Counted from the first letter of the stretch, positions 13,161 to 22,560 are shown. The stretch is 34,949 nucleotides of DNA from JACPHD01 sp964431805 (GCA_964431805.1 CAYSKV010000011.1:1-34949); one strand, 5' to 3'. Notes: a model not told the origin generated them from the sequence alone. Numbers and translations: made by a program.

Positions 13161-13364
13161 AAATTTATTATTTAATAATTAATTTATTTTAATTCTTTCT
13201 TAAACCAATNNNNNNNNNNNNNNNNNNNNNNNNNNNNNNNNNNNNNNNNNNNNNNNNNNNNNNNNNNNNNNNNNNNNNNNNNNNNNNNNNNNNNNNNNNN
13301 NNNNNNNNNAAACATAAATTTATTATTTAATAATTAATTTATTTTAATTCTTTCTTAAACCAAT
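13155..13364. other. Scaffold gap flanked by a 55-base duplication (artefact)
   Basis: N 13210-13309 is exactly 100. The 55 bases before it (13155-13209) are identical to the 55 bases after it (13310-13364). This is the signature of contigs joined across a k=55 overlap; the true sequence has one copy and no gap. Confidence 0.93.
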
Positions 13365-14411
13365 CAACCCAAGGTATTTTAACCGGATTAATATTATTTA
13401 GCATAGCTAAATAATAAGTTAACCAACAACCGAATTGCATCATTTTAAGAGCTTGTTCTAATTTAGTAACGCCGGATACTTTATATTCTAAAAACTTTAT
13501 CTTATTTTTTTTGGCTACCTGTTTAGTTAAAAATGCTCTCTTTTGAATGCGGGGGTGATATAATAAAGAGTCAAAAAATAAAAATATTAAATTATTTTTA
13601 TTACTTTTTGGATTAACCAAACTTTCCAAAGCATAATGGTTTAAATCTGGTAGCTCTAAAAAACTAGAAAAATTTTTACTAGTTTCATTAAATTGATTAC
13701 GCAAAATATTTAAATTGCCAGACAAAAATTCGGCGGCAACAATTATTGGCATATGGCCATATAATTTTATAGCTGTTTGTTTGGCTTTATTTATTTTTAC
13801 TGATTTATCCGATCTTAATACTTGATCAGTTAATTCTAATTTGCTAATAATATTTTTTAACTCTTTCTCTTTTAAGCTAATTAAACCAACTTTAGAAAAT
13901 AACATAATTGCACCTAAAATTGCGTAACCTAAACCAAGTCTTGGCTGGTTTGATGGGTTAAATTCAGCTTTAAACACATACCCTGGTATATTTTCTTTTT
14001 TCATTAAGCTAGCTAATTTATTATTACCCTGCTCACAAATTGCTAAAATTTTTGCGCCGCGTTTTTTAACTTCTTTATAAACGCTTAAAACTTCCTCGGT
14101 ATTGCCAGAATATGATGAAAGCAAATATAAAGTATTTTTATCAACTGATGCTGGTACTTGATAGCCAGACGTAAGAGTAATCGGCAATTTTATCTGATCA
14201 CTTAAAGCTGCTTTAACTAAACGAAAATTAATAATTGAACCGCCCATACCATTAACAACAACTTGTTTTATATTTTTATACTCAAGTGGCACTTTAATTA
14301 AACTAACATCTTCTAGAACCTGCTTCATTTGCGCTGGTAGCAACTCAATAGACTTAGCTACTCTGTTTGTGTCTAATTTTTTATAAACTTTTTGATTGTC
14401 TAAATTATTCA
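13339..14411 (-). CDS. Bifunctional phosphoglucose/phosphomannose isomerase
   Basis: A SIS-domain isomerase interconverting glucose-6-P or mannose-6-P and fructose-6-P. The first SIS domain has N-G-M-G-G-S and the phosphate-binding S-S-Y-S-G-N-T-E-E; the later part has R-N-Q-F-N-E-T-S-K and E-L-P-D-L-N-H-Y-A-L-E with the expected Glu and His. The frame stays open upstream of the first internal Met to the N-run at 14412 (V-Y-K-K-L-D-T-N-R-V-A). Joining across the gap with the shared TTCA gives a start M-N-N-L-D-N-Q, so nothing may be missing. It feeds hexose phosphates into the glycogen genes downstream. Confidence 0.88.
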
Positions 14412-14511
14412 NNNNNNNNNNNNNNNNNNNNNNNNNNNNNNNNNNNNNNNNNNNNNNNNNNNNNNNNNNNNNNNNNNNNNNNNNNNNNNNNNNNNNNNNN
14501 NNNNNNNNNNN
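14412..14511. other. Scaffold gap of exactly 100 N
   Basis: Placeholder at the 5' end of the isomerase gene. The flanks share only TTCA; merging them on it produces an ATG start, so the true gap may be zero. Confidence 0.85.
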
Positions 14512-14615
14512 TTCATGATTTTTATATTAAAATAATATTTATAATTTAATTATAGCATACTTTATATTAGACTTTACAGATAAGCTAAATCTAATTATTT
14601 TTATAAAAATTTAAC

Positions 14616-14644
14616 TTGATTTTTACTTTATTTTATGTTAAATT
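14616..14644 (+). promoter_or_regulatory. Promoter of yebC-ruvC
   Basis: TTGATT (14616-14621), 17-base spacer, TAAATT (14639-14644). A small palindrome ATCAGCTTAAAGCTGAT lies just after it in the leader. Confidence 0.6.
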
Positions 14645-14695
14645 CAACACATCAGCTTAAAGCTGATTTTAAATAATTTTTTAATTTTTGTTTAT

Positions 14696-15418
14696 ATGTC
14701 CGGACACTCAAAATGGGCGACAACTAAACGAGCCAAAGCAATTGTAGACGCTAAAAAAGGAGCAATTTTTACGAAAATCGCTAAATTAATTACTATTGCC
14801 GCGCGTAAGGGCGGCGATCCGACCGCTAATTTTAGTTTGCGCATAGCGATTGATAAAGCTAAATCAATTAATATGCCGAAAGATAATATTGAACGCGCGA
14901 TTAAGCGAGGCACCGGCGAATCAGATGGCGCGCAAATTGAAGAATTAATTTATGAAGGCATTGGCCCGGCTAAAACGCAATTTATTGTAAAATGTTTAAC
15001 CGATAGTAAAAACCGCACAGCGGCGGAAATCCGCCATTTATTTTCTAAGCATGGCGGTTCCTTAGGCACGGTTATGTGGAATTTTGTTCAACGGGGCACG
15101 ATCATGATTGAGCAGGCGGAAATAAATGATAAAAAATTAACTGACGAAAATTTTGAATTAGAATTAATTGATGCCGGCGCCGAAGATATTAAAAAAGAAG
15201 ATGAGGGTATGACTATTTATACCGCGCCAATTGACTTACAAAAAACCAAACAATTTTTAGAAAGTAAAAATATTAAAACTGAATCGGCCGAAGTTGAATA
15301 TGTCGCGAAAGAACAGGCTGATTTAACTGATGATGAAAAAACTCATGTAGAAAAATTTATTGAAGAACTGGATAGCAACGAAGACGTTGCCGATTACTAT
15401 ACAAACGCTAATCTATAA
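14696..15418 (+). CDS. yebC: YebC/TACO1 family protein
   Basis: 240 residues, the normal family length. It begins M-S-G-H-S-K-W-A-T-T-K-R-A-K-A, the invariant N-terminus, followed by R-I-A-I-D-K-A-K-S-I-N-M-P-K-D-N-I and Y-E-G-I-G-P. Bacterial YebC is annotated as a transcriptional regulator; the TACO1 branch is a translation factor that relieves ribosome stalling at proline stretches, and related bacterial proteins have been shown to do this. It is immediately followed (6 bases) by ruvC, a common pairing. Confidence 0.96.
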   Translation: MSGHSKWATTKRAKAIVDAKKGAIFTKIAKLITIAARKGGDPTANFSLRIAIDKAKSINMPKDNIERAIKRGTGESDGAQIEELIYEGIGPAKTQFIVKCLTDSKNRTAAEIRHLFSKHGGSLGTVMWNFVQRGTIMIEQAEINDKKLTDENFELELIDAGAEDIKKEDEGMTIYTAPIDLQKTKQFLESKNIKTESAEVEYVAKEQADLTDDEKTHVEKFIEELDSNEDVADYYTNANL

Positions 15419-15424
15419 AAATAA

Positions 15425-15901
15425 ATGTCTCAAAAAATAATTTTAGGCATTGATCCGGGTATCGCCGACACAGGTTTCGGCATTATTAATGTTAATGCTC
15501 ATAAATTAACCTGCCTTGATTATGGTTCAATAAAAACTTCTTCTAAACTTTCGTTAGCCGACCGATTAGAAATAATAAATTTAGAACTAAATAAGTTAAT
15601 AAAAAAATATAAACCGGACTTAGTCGCCATCGAAGAATTATTTTTTTGTAACAATGCTAAAACTGCGCTAATCGTCGGCCAAGCTAGGGGCGTTGTAGTT
15701 TTAACGGCTAAATTAAATAAAATTAAAAGCGTAGAATTTACTCCTTATCAAGTAAAACAAGCTGTTTCTACTTACGGCCACGCCAAAAAAGATCAAGTGC
15801 AAAAAATGGTTAAATTAATTTTAAATTTAAAAGAACTGCCAAAGCCAGACGATGCGGCCGACGCTTTAGCGATCGCGATTTGCGCCATCAATAATAATTA
15901 A
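15425..15901 (+). CDS. ruvC: Holliday junction resolvase RuvC
   Basis: 158 residues, typical length. It is an RNase H-fold resolvase with catalytic acidic residues in G-I-D-P-G (Asp near residue 10), A-I-E-E-L-F-F (Glu near 70) and the C-terminal K-P-D-D-A-A-D-A-L-A-I-A. It resolves four-way junctions as a dimer with RuvAB. It lies between yebC and glgA with gaps of 4-6 bases, so all three may share one transcript; ruvA and ruvB are not in the window. Confidence 0.96.
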   Translation: MSQKIILGIDPGIADTGFGIINVNAHKLTCLDYGSIKTSSKLSLADRLEIINLELNKLIKKYKPDLVAIEELFFCNNAKTALIVGQARGVVVLTAKLNKIKSVEFTPYQVKQAVSTYGHAKKDQVQKMVKLILNLKELPKPDDAADALAIAICAINNN

Positions 15902-15905
15902 TTTT

Positions 15906-17530
15906 ATGTCAAAACCATTAAAAATAGTTTTTATTTCTGCAGAAGTCGACCCGTTTTCTAAAACCGGCGGTTTGGCTGACGTGGCCAGAAGTTTGCCTAA
16001 AGCTTTAAAAAGACTGGGGCATAAAATAATTATTATTACTCCGCTCTACGGTCAGATAACCGATGTTAAAAAACATAATTTAAAATTAATCCAAGAAAAT
16101 GTAAGCATCTACTTAAATTCGGTTGATAAAATCCAAGTTAATTTTTGGCGCGGAAATTTAATGACGGATTTACCGGTATATTTTATTGAAAATAAAAAAT
16201 ATTTTTCTGCTAGAAAAAATATTTACGGTTCATCGCATGAAAACGCACGCTTTTTAGCTTTTGATGTCGCCGCGCTAAAATTAATTTCTTTTCTTAAATT
16301 TGAAGCTGACATCGTGCATTGTAATGACTGGCATACCGGCCTTATTCCCTATTATTTAAAAACTGACTTTCAATACTCAAAAACTTTAAGAAAGGCTAAA
16401 ACGATTTATACTATTCATAATTTAGCTTTTCAACTCGGCCATGGTTGGTGGGAAGTTCTGAACGAAAATAAAGATTATGGGCGCAGTCGCTTGCCCCATT
16501 TAGATGATCCGCAACTAGAAAATATAAACTTTGCTAAACGAGCCATCTTATCGGCCGATATAATTAATACAGTTAGTGAACAATACCGCGAAGAAATTTT
16601 AACAAAAAAATTCGGTCAGGATTTGCATCGTATTTTNNNNNNNNNNNNNNNNNNNNNNNNNNNNNNNNNNNNNNNNNNNNNNNNNNNNNNNNNNNNNNNN
16701 NNNNNNNNNNNNNNNNNNNNNNNNNNNNNNNNNNNNAATACCGCGAAGAAATTTTAACAAAAAAATTCGGTCAGGATTTGCATCGTATTTTAGGCAACCG
16801 CGAAGACAAACTTTACGGTATCATTAACGGTATTGATTATAATACCTATAATCCAAATAATGACAAAAGTTTATTCAAAAATTATAGCTACGAAAAGCCT
16901 CATCAAAAAAAATTAAATAAAGAATATTTACAAAAAAAAGTTGGCTTACCTATTGATCAGGAAACGCCGATTATTGCTTTAACCTCAAGAGTAACTTTCC
17001 AAAAAGGCATGGATCTAGTTTTAGAAATAATAGAACCGTTAGTTAAATTTGATGTGCAAATTATAATTATGGGCGATGGAGATAAAAAATATATTGCCGA
17101 ACTTAAAAAATATAATAAAAAATATCCTAAAAAAATAGTCTGGCTATCTTTTAAAGAAAACCCAAATCTAGAAACTCTAATTTATGCCGGCGCCGACATA
17201 TTTCTTTTACCGTCGCATCATGAACCTTGCGGTATTAACCAATTAATCGCCATGCGCTATGGTTGCATTCCAGTAGTTAGAAGAGTTGGCGGTTTATATG
17301 ATACTGTCACAAATTTTAATCCAAAGACTAACCGCGGCACTGGCTTTAATTTTACTAACTTTGACAAATATTCTTTATTCGCTACCGTTATTAGAGCCTT
17401 AGAAAATTATCAGTATGAAAATACTTGGCGCGCATTAATAGCTAGAGCTATGGAAGAATCAAACAGTTGGGAAATACCAGCTAAAAAATATGTGGCGTTA
17501 TATAAAAAAGCCATGAAAAACGGTAAATAA
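15906..17530 (+). CDS. glgA: Glycogen/starch synthase GlgA, copy 1 (split by an assembly artefact)
   Basis: A GT5 glycosyltransferase that transfers glucose from ADP- or UDP-glucose to a growing alpha-1,4-glucan. The N-terminal half has the donor-binding F-S-K-T-G-G-L-A-D-V loop and H-C-N-D-W-H-T-G; the C-terminal half has P-S-H-H-E-P-C-G-I-N-Q-L with the catalytic Glu region. The N-run at 16637-16736 is flanked by identical 55-base copies (16582-16636 and 16737-16791). Removing 155 bases gives one frame of 489 residues, the normal length. It is a divergent paralogue of the copy at 20413. Confidence 0.95.
16582..16791. other. Scaffold gap flanked by a 55-base duplication (artefact)
   Basis: 100 N with identical 55-base flanks, as at 13155-13364. 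Collapsing it restores the glgA reading frame, which confirms that the gap is not real. Confidence 0.95.
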
Positions 17531-17535
17531 TATTT

Positions 17536-17614
17536 ACCCCGTTAGAAATTACATATCTAGCGGATAGAATTAAAATAATATGAAAATACAATTAAAAAAT
17601 ATTTCTAATGGGGT
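17536..17614 (+). repeat. Palindromic element spanning the GH57 start codon
   Basis: ACCCCGTTAGAAAT (17536-17549) pairs with ATTTCTAATGGGGT (17601-17614), one wobble, with the ATG (17580) between. CCGTTAGA (17539-17546) can alternatively pair with TCTAGCGG (17556-17563). The first 21 bases are shared with the leader of recA at about 31088-31108. Confidence 0.75.
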
Positions 17615-18794
17615 GATAGAGCAAAAAAATAAAATTATTTGGATTAATTTACTTCATTTTTACCAACCGCCAACTGCAGATAATGAAACCATTGTTGAAG
17701 CAACTGAAAAAAGCTATAAAAGAATTATTAACGCTTTAAAGCGAAATGGGCGAATTAAATTTACTCTTAATATAACCGGCTGCCTTCTAGAAAGGTGGGA
17801 AAATTTAGGCTACGTGGAGTTAATTAATGATTTAAAAAAATTAATTTCAAACGGCCAAGTTGAATTAATCGGTTCGGCCGCTTTTCATGCTCTACTTGCT
17901 CTAATACCAGAAAAAGAAATTATTAGACAAATTAAACTTAACGAAGAAATTTTAAAAAAATATTTCGGTAAAAAATTTAAACCACAAGGCTTCTTTATCC
18001 CCGAAGCAGCTTACGGAGTTAAAGTCGCTAAAATAATAAAAAAATTAAATTACCGCTGGATTATGCTTGATGAAATAAGCGCTAATATTAAAGAAAATTA
18101 TCTTGATTTTTCTAATTTACATATTGATAAAAATTCTGGCTTAAAAATTCTTTTCCGCCAAAGAGAAAATTCAAAAAAATACGCGCCAAAAGTAATTTTT
18201 AAATTAATAGAAGAGTTTAAAAATCAAACTGTCATCACGGCGACTGATGCCGAACTTTACGGTTTAAGACATAATGATTTTAGTTCTACCTTCGAAAAAT
18301 TATTAAAACGGCCGGAAATTAAAACTTTAACGGTTAGTAAATATCTAACCGGTCTAAAAAAAATAAAAAAAATTACTTTACGCGCTTCATCTTGGGAATC
18401 AACCGAACAACAATTAAAAAATAATTTGCCCTATTTTCTTTGGCATAACAAAAAAAATAAAATCCAAAATTTACTTTGGCAATTAACTAATATTGCCATT
18501 ACTAACGTAAATAAATATGCTAAAGATCAAAATCATTTTTGGTCTCGCCGGCATCTAGATAGAGGATTGGCCAGTTGCACTTTCTGGTGGGCTAGCGCTC
18601 ATGATTTTAAACTTTATGGCCCGATTTCCTGGAATCCTGATGAAATAGAAAAAGGCGCTAATGAATTAATTAGAAGCATCCGCTCGTTAGCTAACCCGAG
18701 AACCAGACAAACTAAAATTAAAGCAGAAAAATTATATATAAAAATAAAACAATTAATTTGGCATAAGCATTGGCATTATTATTGGGAAAAATAA
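17580..18794 (+). CDS. GH57 family glycoside hydrolase/glucanotransferase
   Basis: A 404-residue member of the GH57 alpha-amylase-like family. The opening strand I-W-I-N-L-L-H-F-Y-Q-P-P is the family start (usually H-x-H-Q-P; here H-F-Y-Q-P-P). A likely nucleophile Glu lies in F-I-P-E-A-A-Y-G and the acid/base Asp in T-A-T-D-A-E-L-Y-G. The C-terminal helical part has W-S-R-R-H-L-D-R-G and W-W-A-S. Likely acts on alpha-glucan in the cytoplasm; no signal peptide. The first 17 residues come from the palindromic element and precede the usual start. It lies between glgA, a kinase and a second glgA. Confidence 0.85.
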   Translation: MKIQLKNISNGVIEQKNKIIWINLLHFYQPPTADNETIVEATEKSYKRIINALKRNGRIKFTLNITGCLLERWENLGYVELINDLKKLISNGQVELIGSAAFHALLALIPEKEIIRQIKLNEEILKKYFGKKFKPQGFFIPEAAYGVKVAKIIKKLNYRWIMLDEISANIKENYLDFSNLHIDKNSGLKILFRQRENSKKYAPKVIFKLIEEFKNQTVITATDAELYGLRHNDFSSTFEKLLKRPEIKTLTVSKYLTGLKKIKKITLRASSWESTEQQLKNNLPYFLWHNKKNKIQNLLWQLTNIAITNVNKYAKDQNHFWSRRHLDRGLASCTFWWASAHDFKLYGPISWNPDEIEKGANELIRSIRSLANPRTRQTKIKAEKLYIKIKQLIWHKHWHYYWEK

Positions 18795-18811
18795 AACCTT
18801 CAAAAATTATT

Positions 18812-19834
18812 ATGAATAAAATTTTACATCTTTTAGATCAGCAGTTTGTTTTAAATTTATTTACTAAAGAGGTTTTACCGCTTTATCCGGAATTTAAAAA
18901 AATTGAACAAATTGAAATAAAACCAATTAAAAAAAATATTTGGGAAACTACTTATCATGTTGTTATAGAATACACGACTAAGCTCATAAAAGACGACGGG
19001 GAAATTTTGGAATTGCCTATTTATTGTTCGGCTCATTCTAATGAACCAAGAAAAAATTCATATAAAGCTTTAAGTTTTCTCTGGCATCAAGGCTTTGCTC
19101 ATGGCAATTTAACTATGCCTCGTCCATTATTTTTTTCCGACTATTTTAACGGCTATTTTTATCGCGGCGTTCAGGGCAATAATCTTTATTATTATGTCCG
19201 CAATAAAAATTTCGAAGAAATAAAAAATATTATACCGAAAACCGCTGCTTGGTTTGCTAAATTACATCAATTGCCAACCGAAGAAGCTAAAAATTTTAAC
19301 GAGCAAAATAGCCGTGTTAAGACCGTTATCCCCGGCTATGACTTTATTTATAATAAACTTAAACATAGCTATCCTGATTATTATCCAACTTACAAAGAAG
19401 CTTTTGAATTAATCAATAAAAAAGAAACTGAATTTTTAAATGGGCTAAAAAAACATTGGTTAATTCACGGCGACGCCCATCCGGAAAATGTTATTAAAAT
19501 GAGCGCCGAAACTATCGCTGTAATAGATTTTACCGACATCTGCCTAGCTGATTTTGCTCGCGATTTAGGCGCATTCATGCAGCAATTTGAATACATGTCG
19601 ATTAGAAAAATTGAAGACCAAAGCTATGTAAAAAGAATGCAGGACTTATTTATAAATAGCTATTTAGAACTTACTAAAATAAAAATGGATAATTCGCTTC
19701 GTGAAAGAATAAATATTTATTACTGCTGGACAGCTTTAAGAACTGCTACTATGTTTTTTCTTAAAGAGCAGCCGGAGCCAGAACGCGCTCATGAACTTTT
19801 AGCTAAAGTGCGACAAGATTTAAAATTAAACTAA
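18812..19834 (+). CDS. Aminoglycoside phosphotransferase-like kinase
   Basis: The best start is the ATG at 18812, 18 bases after the GH57 stop, giving 340 residues. It has a protein-kinase-like fold with catalytic loop L-I-H-G-D-A-H-P-E-N-V and metal-binding V-I-D-F-T-D followed by F-A-R-D-L-G-A-F, as in APH/choline-kinase-type enzymes. The substrate is unknown. The place between a GH57 enzyme and glycogen synthases suggests a sugar kinase, such as a maltokinase-type activity, more than drug resistance; this is inference from neighbours. Confidence 0.8.
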   Translation: MNKILHLLDQQFVLNLFTKEVLPLYPEFKKIEQIEIKPIKKNIWETTYHVVIEYTTKLIKDDGEILELPIYCSAHSNEPRKNSYKALSFLWHQGFAHGNLTMPRPLFFSDYFNGYFYRGVQGNNLYYYVRNKNFEEIKNIIPKTAAWFAKLHQLPTEEAKNFNEQNSRVKTVIPGYDFIYNKLKHSYPDYYPTYKEAFELINKKETEFLNGLKKHWLIHGDAHPENVIKMSAETIAVIDFTDICLADFARDLGAFMQQFEYMSIRKIEDQSYVKRMQDLFINSYLELTKIKMDNSLRERINIYYCWTALRTATMFFLKEQPEPERAHELLAKVRQDLKLN

Positions 19835-19835
19835 C

Positions 19836-20423
19836 ATGGCGGTTGATATTAAAATTTACAATAAAAAATTTTTTGATAACACTTTAAAATTTGAAGCCGA
19901 ATCAGCTCGAGATTTTACTTATATTTTAATAAAGTATTTCAAACCAAAATCAGTTATTGACATCGGCTGTGGCATCGGTATTTATCTAGCCGAATTTAAA
20001 AAAAATAATATTAAAATACTCGGTTATGACGGTTCGCCATCAGCAATTGAAGGTTCGCTAGTTGGAAAAAAAATAAAAATATATGATTTATGCAGACCAC
20101 TTAAATTAAAATATAATTTTGATTTATGCCTTTGTCTTGAAGTGGCTGAGCATTTGAAAAAAAATTACGCTAAAACTCTCGTTAATAGTCTATCTAAATT
20201 ATCAAACATTATAATTTTTACGGCTGCAACTCCGGGTCAAGGGCCAAAAAGTATCGGCCACATTAACGAACAGCCCCATAAATATTGGCAAAAATTATTT
20301 GAACAAAAAAATTTTGAACTAAATAAAAAATTAACCGAAAAAATAAGAAAAGAAATGATTAATAAAAAAATAGTTTGGTGGATTACTAAAAATTTAATGA
20401 TATTTCAAAAAAATGAAAAATAA
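19836..20423 (+). CDS. SAM-dependent class I methyltransferase
   Basis: A 195-residue Rossmann-fold methyltransferase. Motif I is V-I-D-I-G-C-G-I-G-I-Y, then I-L-G-Y-D-G-S-P (acidic residue binding the SAM ribose) and L-C-L-C-L-E-V-A-E-H-L as the post-motif. C-terminal I-I-F-T-A-A-T-P-G-Q-G and H-I-N-E-Q-P-H-K-Y-W are seen in small-molecule or sugar methylases of this type. It begins 2 bases after the kinase and overlaps glgA copy 2 by 11 bases, so it belongs to the glycan operon. Substrate unknown. Confidence 0.85.
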   Translation: MAVDIKIYNKKFFDNTLKFEAESARDFTYILIKYFKPKSVIDIGCGIGIYLAEFKKNNIKILGYDGSPSAIEGSLVGKKIKIYDLCRPLKLKYNFDLCLCLEVAEHLKKNYAKTLVNSLSKLSNIIIFTAATPGQGPKSIGHINEQPHKYWQKLFEQKNFELNKKLTEKIRKEMINKKIVWWITKNLMIFQKNEK

Positions 20424-21768
20424 TAAACTTAAAATTTTAATCGCTGCGGCCGAAGTCGCGCCTTTAGCTAAAGTTGGCGGGCTGGGCGATGTCGTCGGCG
20501 CCCTACCCAAAGCTTTAAATAAACTTAACTTAGATGCGCGAATAATTATGCCATTTTATGGCATAGTAGATAAAAACAAATATAAAATAAAATTAATTAA
20601 ACAAAACATAAAAATAGGAACTGAATCAGTAAATCTTTGGCAAACTAACCTACCGGATTCAACCGTGCCGGTTTACTTGATCGAACATATTTTATTTAAA
20701 AACAAAGAAATTTATTCTACAACGGTAGCCGACGGTCAAAAAGATATAGAAAAATTCGTTTTCTTCTCGCAAGCAATTTTAGAAAGCATTAAAGCTATAA
20801 ATTTTATACCCAATATAATTCATCTAAATGATTGGCACGTAGCGGCGGTTGCCGCGCTTCTTAAAACTAACTATAAAAATGACCCGCTTTTAAAACCAAC
20901 CGGAACTCTTTACACTATCCATAATTTAGCTAATCAAGGCGTAACCAAAACAAAAAATTACATGGCTGAAGGCATATTGAACGGCGATTTAATTAATACG
21001 GTTAGCCAAACTTACGCTAAAGAAATTTTAACTAAAGAATATGGCGCTGGCCTAGAAAAAAAACTAACTAGCAGAAAAAATGATCTTTACGGAATCTTAA
21101 ACGGCATTGATACTGATTTTTTTAATCCAATGACTGATAATTTAATCAGCCAAAAATATTCACTAAAAAATTTAGACAAAAAAATTAATAATAAGCTAGC
21201 CTTGCAAAAACAATTAGGCTTACCAGCAGACAAAAGCCTAGCCTTAATCGGCTTAGTTACCCGTTTCGTCGGACAAAAAGGCATTGAATTAATAACAGAA
21301 AAATTTTCTAAATTAAATTGTCAATTCGTTTTTTTGGGCACCGGCGAAAAAAAATATGAAGATGCTTTATTAAATTTAACTAAAAAATATCCAAATAATT
21401 TTAAAGCTATAATTAAATTTGATGAAAAATTAGCTCATAAAATTTATGCTGGTTCGGATATTTTTCTAGTGCCGTCGCGCTTTGAACCTTGTGGCCTAAC
21501 ACAAATGATCGCTATGCGCTATGGCGCGGTTCCGGTAGTAAGAGAAACTGGCGGGCTTAAAGATACGGTTAGCGATAGAGTTGGTTTTACTTTTAAAAAA
21601 TTTAACCCGGCTGAATTTTATAAAATTTTAGAAAGGGCCTTAACTGTTTATTACCATAAACCAAAAGCTTGGCGCCAACTTCAAATTAATGACATGAAAC
21701 AAAATTTTTCTTGGGATAAATCAGCTAAAGAATATTTGCAGCTTTACAAAAAATTGCTAAAAAGATAA
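20413..21768 (+). CDS. glgA: Glycogen/starch synthase GlgA, copy 2
   Basis: A 451-residue GT5 enzyme with A-K-V-G-G-L-G-D-V near the N-terminus, H-L-N-D-W-H-V-A, the hinge region R-F-V-G-Q-K-G-I-E and the acceptor/donor motif P-S-R-F-E-P-C-G-L-T-Q-M. It differs clearly from copy 1 (V-G-G-L-G-D against T-G-G-L-A-D), so it is an old duplication or a separate acquisition. Two synthases in one operon could serve different primers or steps. The last gene of the cluster; it ends in TAA. Confidence 0.95.
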   Translation: MKNNKLKILIAAAEVAPLAKVGGLGDVVGALPKALNKLNLDARIIMPFYGIVDKNKYKIKLIKQNIKIGTESVNLWQTNLPDSTVPVYLIEHILFKNKEIYSTTVADGQKDIEKFVFFSQAILESIKAINFIPNIIHLNDWHVAAVAALLKTNYKNDPLLKPTGTLYTIHNLANQGVTKTKNYMAEGILNGDLINTVSQTYAKEILTKEYGAGLEKKLTSRKNDLYGILNGIDTDFFNPMTDNLISQKYSLKNLDKKINNKLALQKQLGLPADKSLALIGLVTRFVGQKGIELITEKFSKLNCQFVFLGTGEKKYEDALLNLTKKYPNNFKAIIKFDEKLAHKIYAGSDIFLVPSRFEPCGLTQMIAMRYGAVPVVRETGGLKDTVSDRVGFTFKKFNPAEFYKILERALTVYYHKPKAWRQLQINDMKQNFSWDKSAKEYLQLYKKLLKR

Positions 21769-21779
21769 AAACTTATTCA

Positions 21780-21842
21780 CACTTGTCCGCCATAGCCTTT
21801 TGGCGAAGGCGGGTTGACAAAATGCAAAATTTTTGCTAAAAT
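21780..21842 (+). promoter_or_regulatory. REP-like palindrome followed by a strong promoter
   Basis: CCGCC-TAGCC-TTTT-GGC-GGCGG (about 21787-21813) is a GC-rich palindrome of a kind scattered in CPR genomes. It runs into TTGACA (21814-21819), a 17-base spacer and TAAAAT (21837-21842), the promoter for the gene at 21895; the hairpin may also terminate the glgA operon. Confidence 0.65.
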
Positions 21843-21894
21843 TATATTAGATAATACAAAACTATATTATCTATAAAAAACAAAAACAAAAAAC

Positions 21895-22203
21895 ATGTCA
21901 TTAGTAAAACATCATGCCAATTACTTTAATTTAGAACATATTGGCTGGAAATATTACAATACAATAAAAAAGAAAGCAGTGGAGCAGGAGTTCAGCTGGT
22001 CTGGACTCTTAATAAGCCTGTCCATTGCTTTTTTTATTGTTATAACTAGCGCTTTAATTCTTAATTTTATTTTTAACTCAATAGACGGGGCCAGACAAAA
22101 CCGCGAATTATCTAATAAAAATATTTACTATTTAGAAAAAACTATTCAAACAAATTTAGCCACTAAACAAAACATTAAATATATTTATATACAATGCAGT
22201 TAA
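21895..22203 (+). CDS. Small single-helix membrane protein
   Basis: 102 residues: a basic N-terminus, one strong membrane helix (about 38-60: L-L-I-S-L-S-I-A-F-F-I-V-I-T-S-A-L-I) and a Lys/Asn-rich tail. No family recognised. It has its own promoter at 21814-21842 and stands alone before a long non-coding stretch. Stop is TAA. Confidence 0.6.
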   Translation: MSLVKHHANYFNLEHIGWKYYNTIKKKAVEQEFSWSGLLISLSIAFFIVITSALILNFIFNSIDGARQNRELSNKNIYYLEKTIQTNLATKQNIKYIYIQCS

Positions 22204-22239
22204 AACAAATAAATACTGCAATCATCGAACATTAAAAAA

Positions 22240-22483
22240 AGAATAGGTTAGGAGGACTAAAAAAATAAAAAAAACATATGTCATAAAAACATATGAAGAA
22301 GCTGTGTTAATTTAACAGCCAAGTAAAAATAAAAAAACAAAAATATAAATATAGAAAAACAGAAACATTAAAAATTCAGAAATCTCTGCAAAATTAACAC
22401 AGCTCCCTTTCCTGCTTTATCATCTATTGGTAAGGCAAGCATGGGGAAAAACACCGCCGGAACTCTAGGGGCGGTGTTTTTTG
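22240..22483 (+). ncRNA. Candidate structured RNA with intrinsic terminator
   Basis: In the 408-base gap before phoH, AGCTGTGTTAATTT (22301-22314) and AAATTAACACAGCT (about 22391-22404) form a perfect 14-bp long-range stem around an A-rich interior. Then come TGCTTTA/TAAGGCA and TTTCC/GGGAAA stems, and a terminator stem AACACCGCC/GGCGGTGTT with a T-run (22450-22484). An AGGAGG at about 22250 precedes only minimal open frames. I could not fit tmRNA, 6S, SRP or RNase P consensus. The 5' end is uncertain. Confidence 0.5.
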
Positions 22484-22501
22484 TTTTTAATAAATTTATG
22501 G

Positions 22502-22560
22502 TACAATAACCTTAAGCATAAAAGTTCTTTAAACAGTTCCAAAGGAGGAGCTGTTTTTAT
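22502..22560 (+). promoter_or_regulatory. phoH leader: -10 box and terminator-like hairpin
   Basis: TACAAT (22502-22507) is a likely -10. AACAG-TTCC-AAA-GGA-GGAG-CTGTT (22533-22555) is followed by a short T-run and may attenuate phoH. AGGGAGGT about 10 bases before the ATG at 22612 is a good ribosome binding site. Confidence 0.5.

Noticed and set aside
13155..13364. Biological tandem duplications at the N-runs
   Set aside because: Two unrelated loci both show exactly 55 duplicated bases around exactly 100 N, which is an assembler overlap, not biology.
22240..22483. tmRNA, 6S RNA, SRP RNA or RNase P RNA
   Set aside because: The diagnostic conserved motifs of each (tag frame, SRP tetraloop region, GAGGAAAGTCC-type core) are absent.
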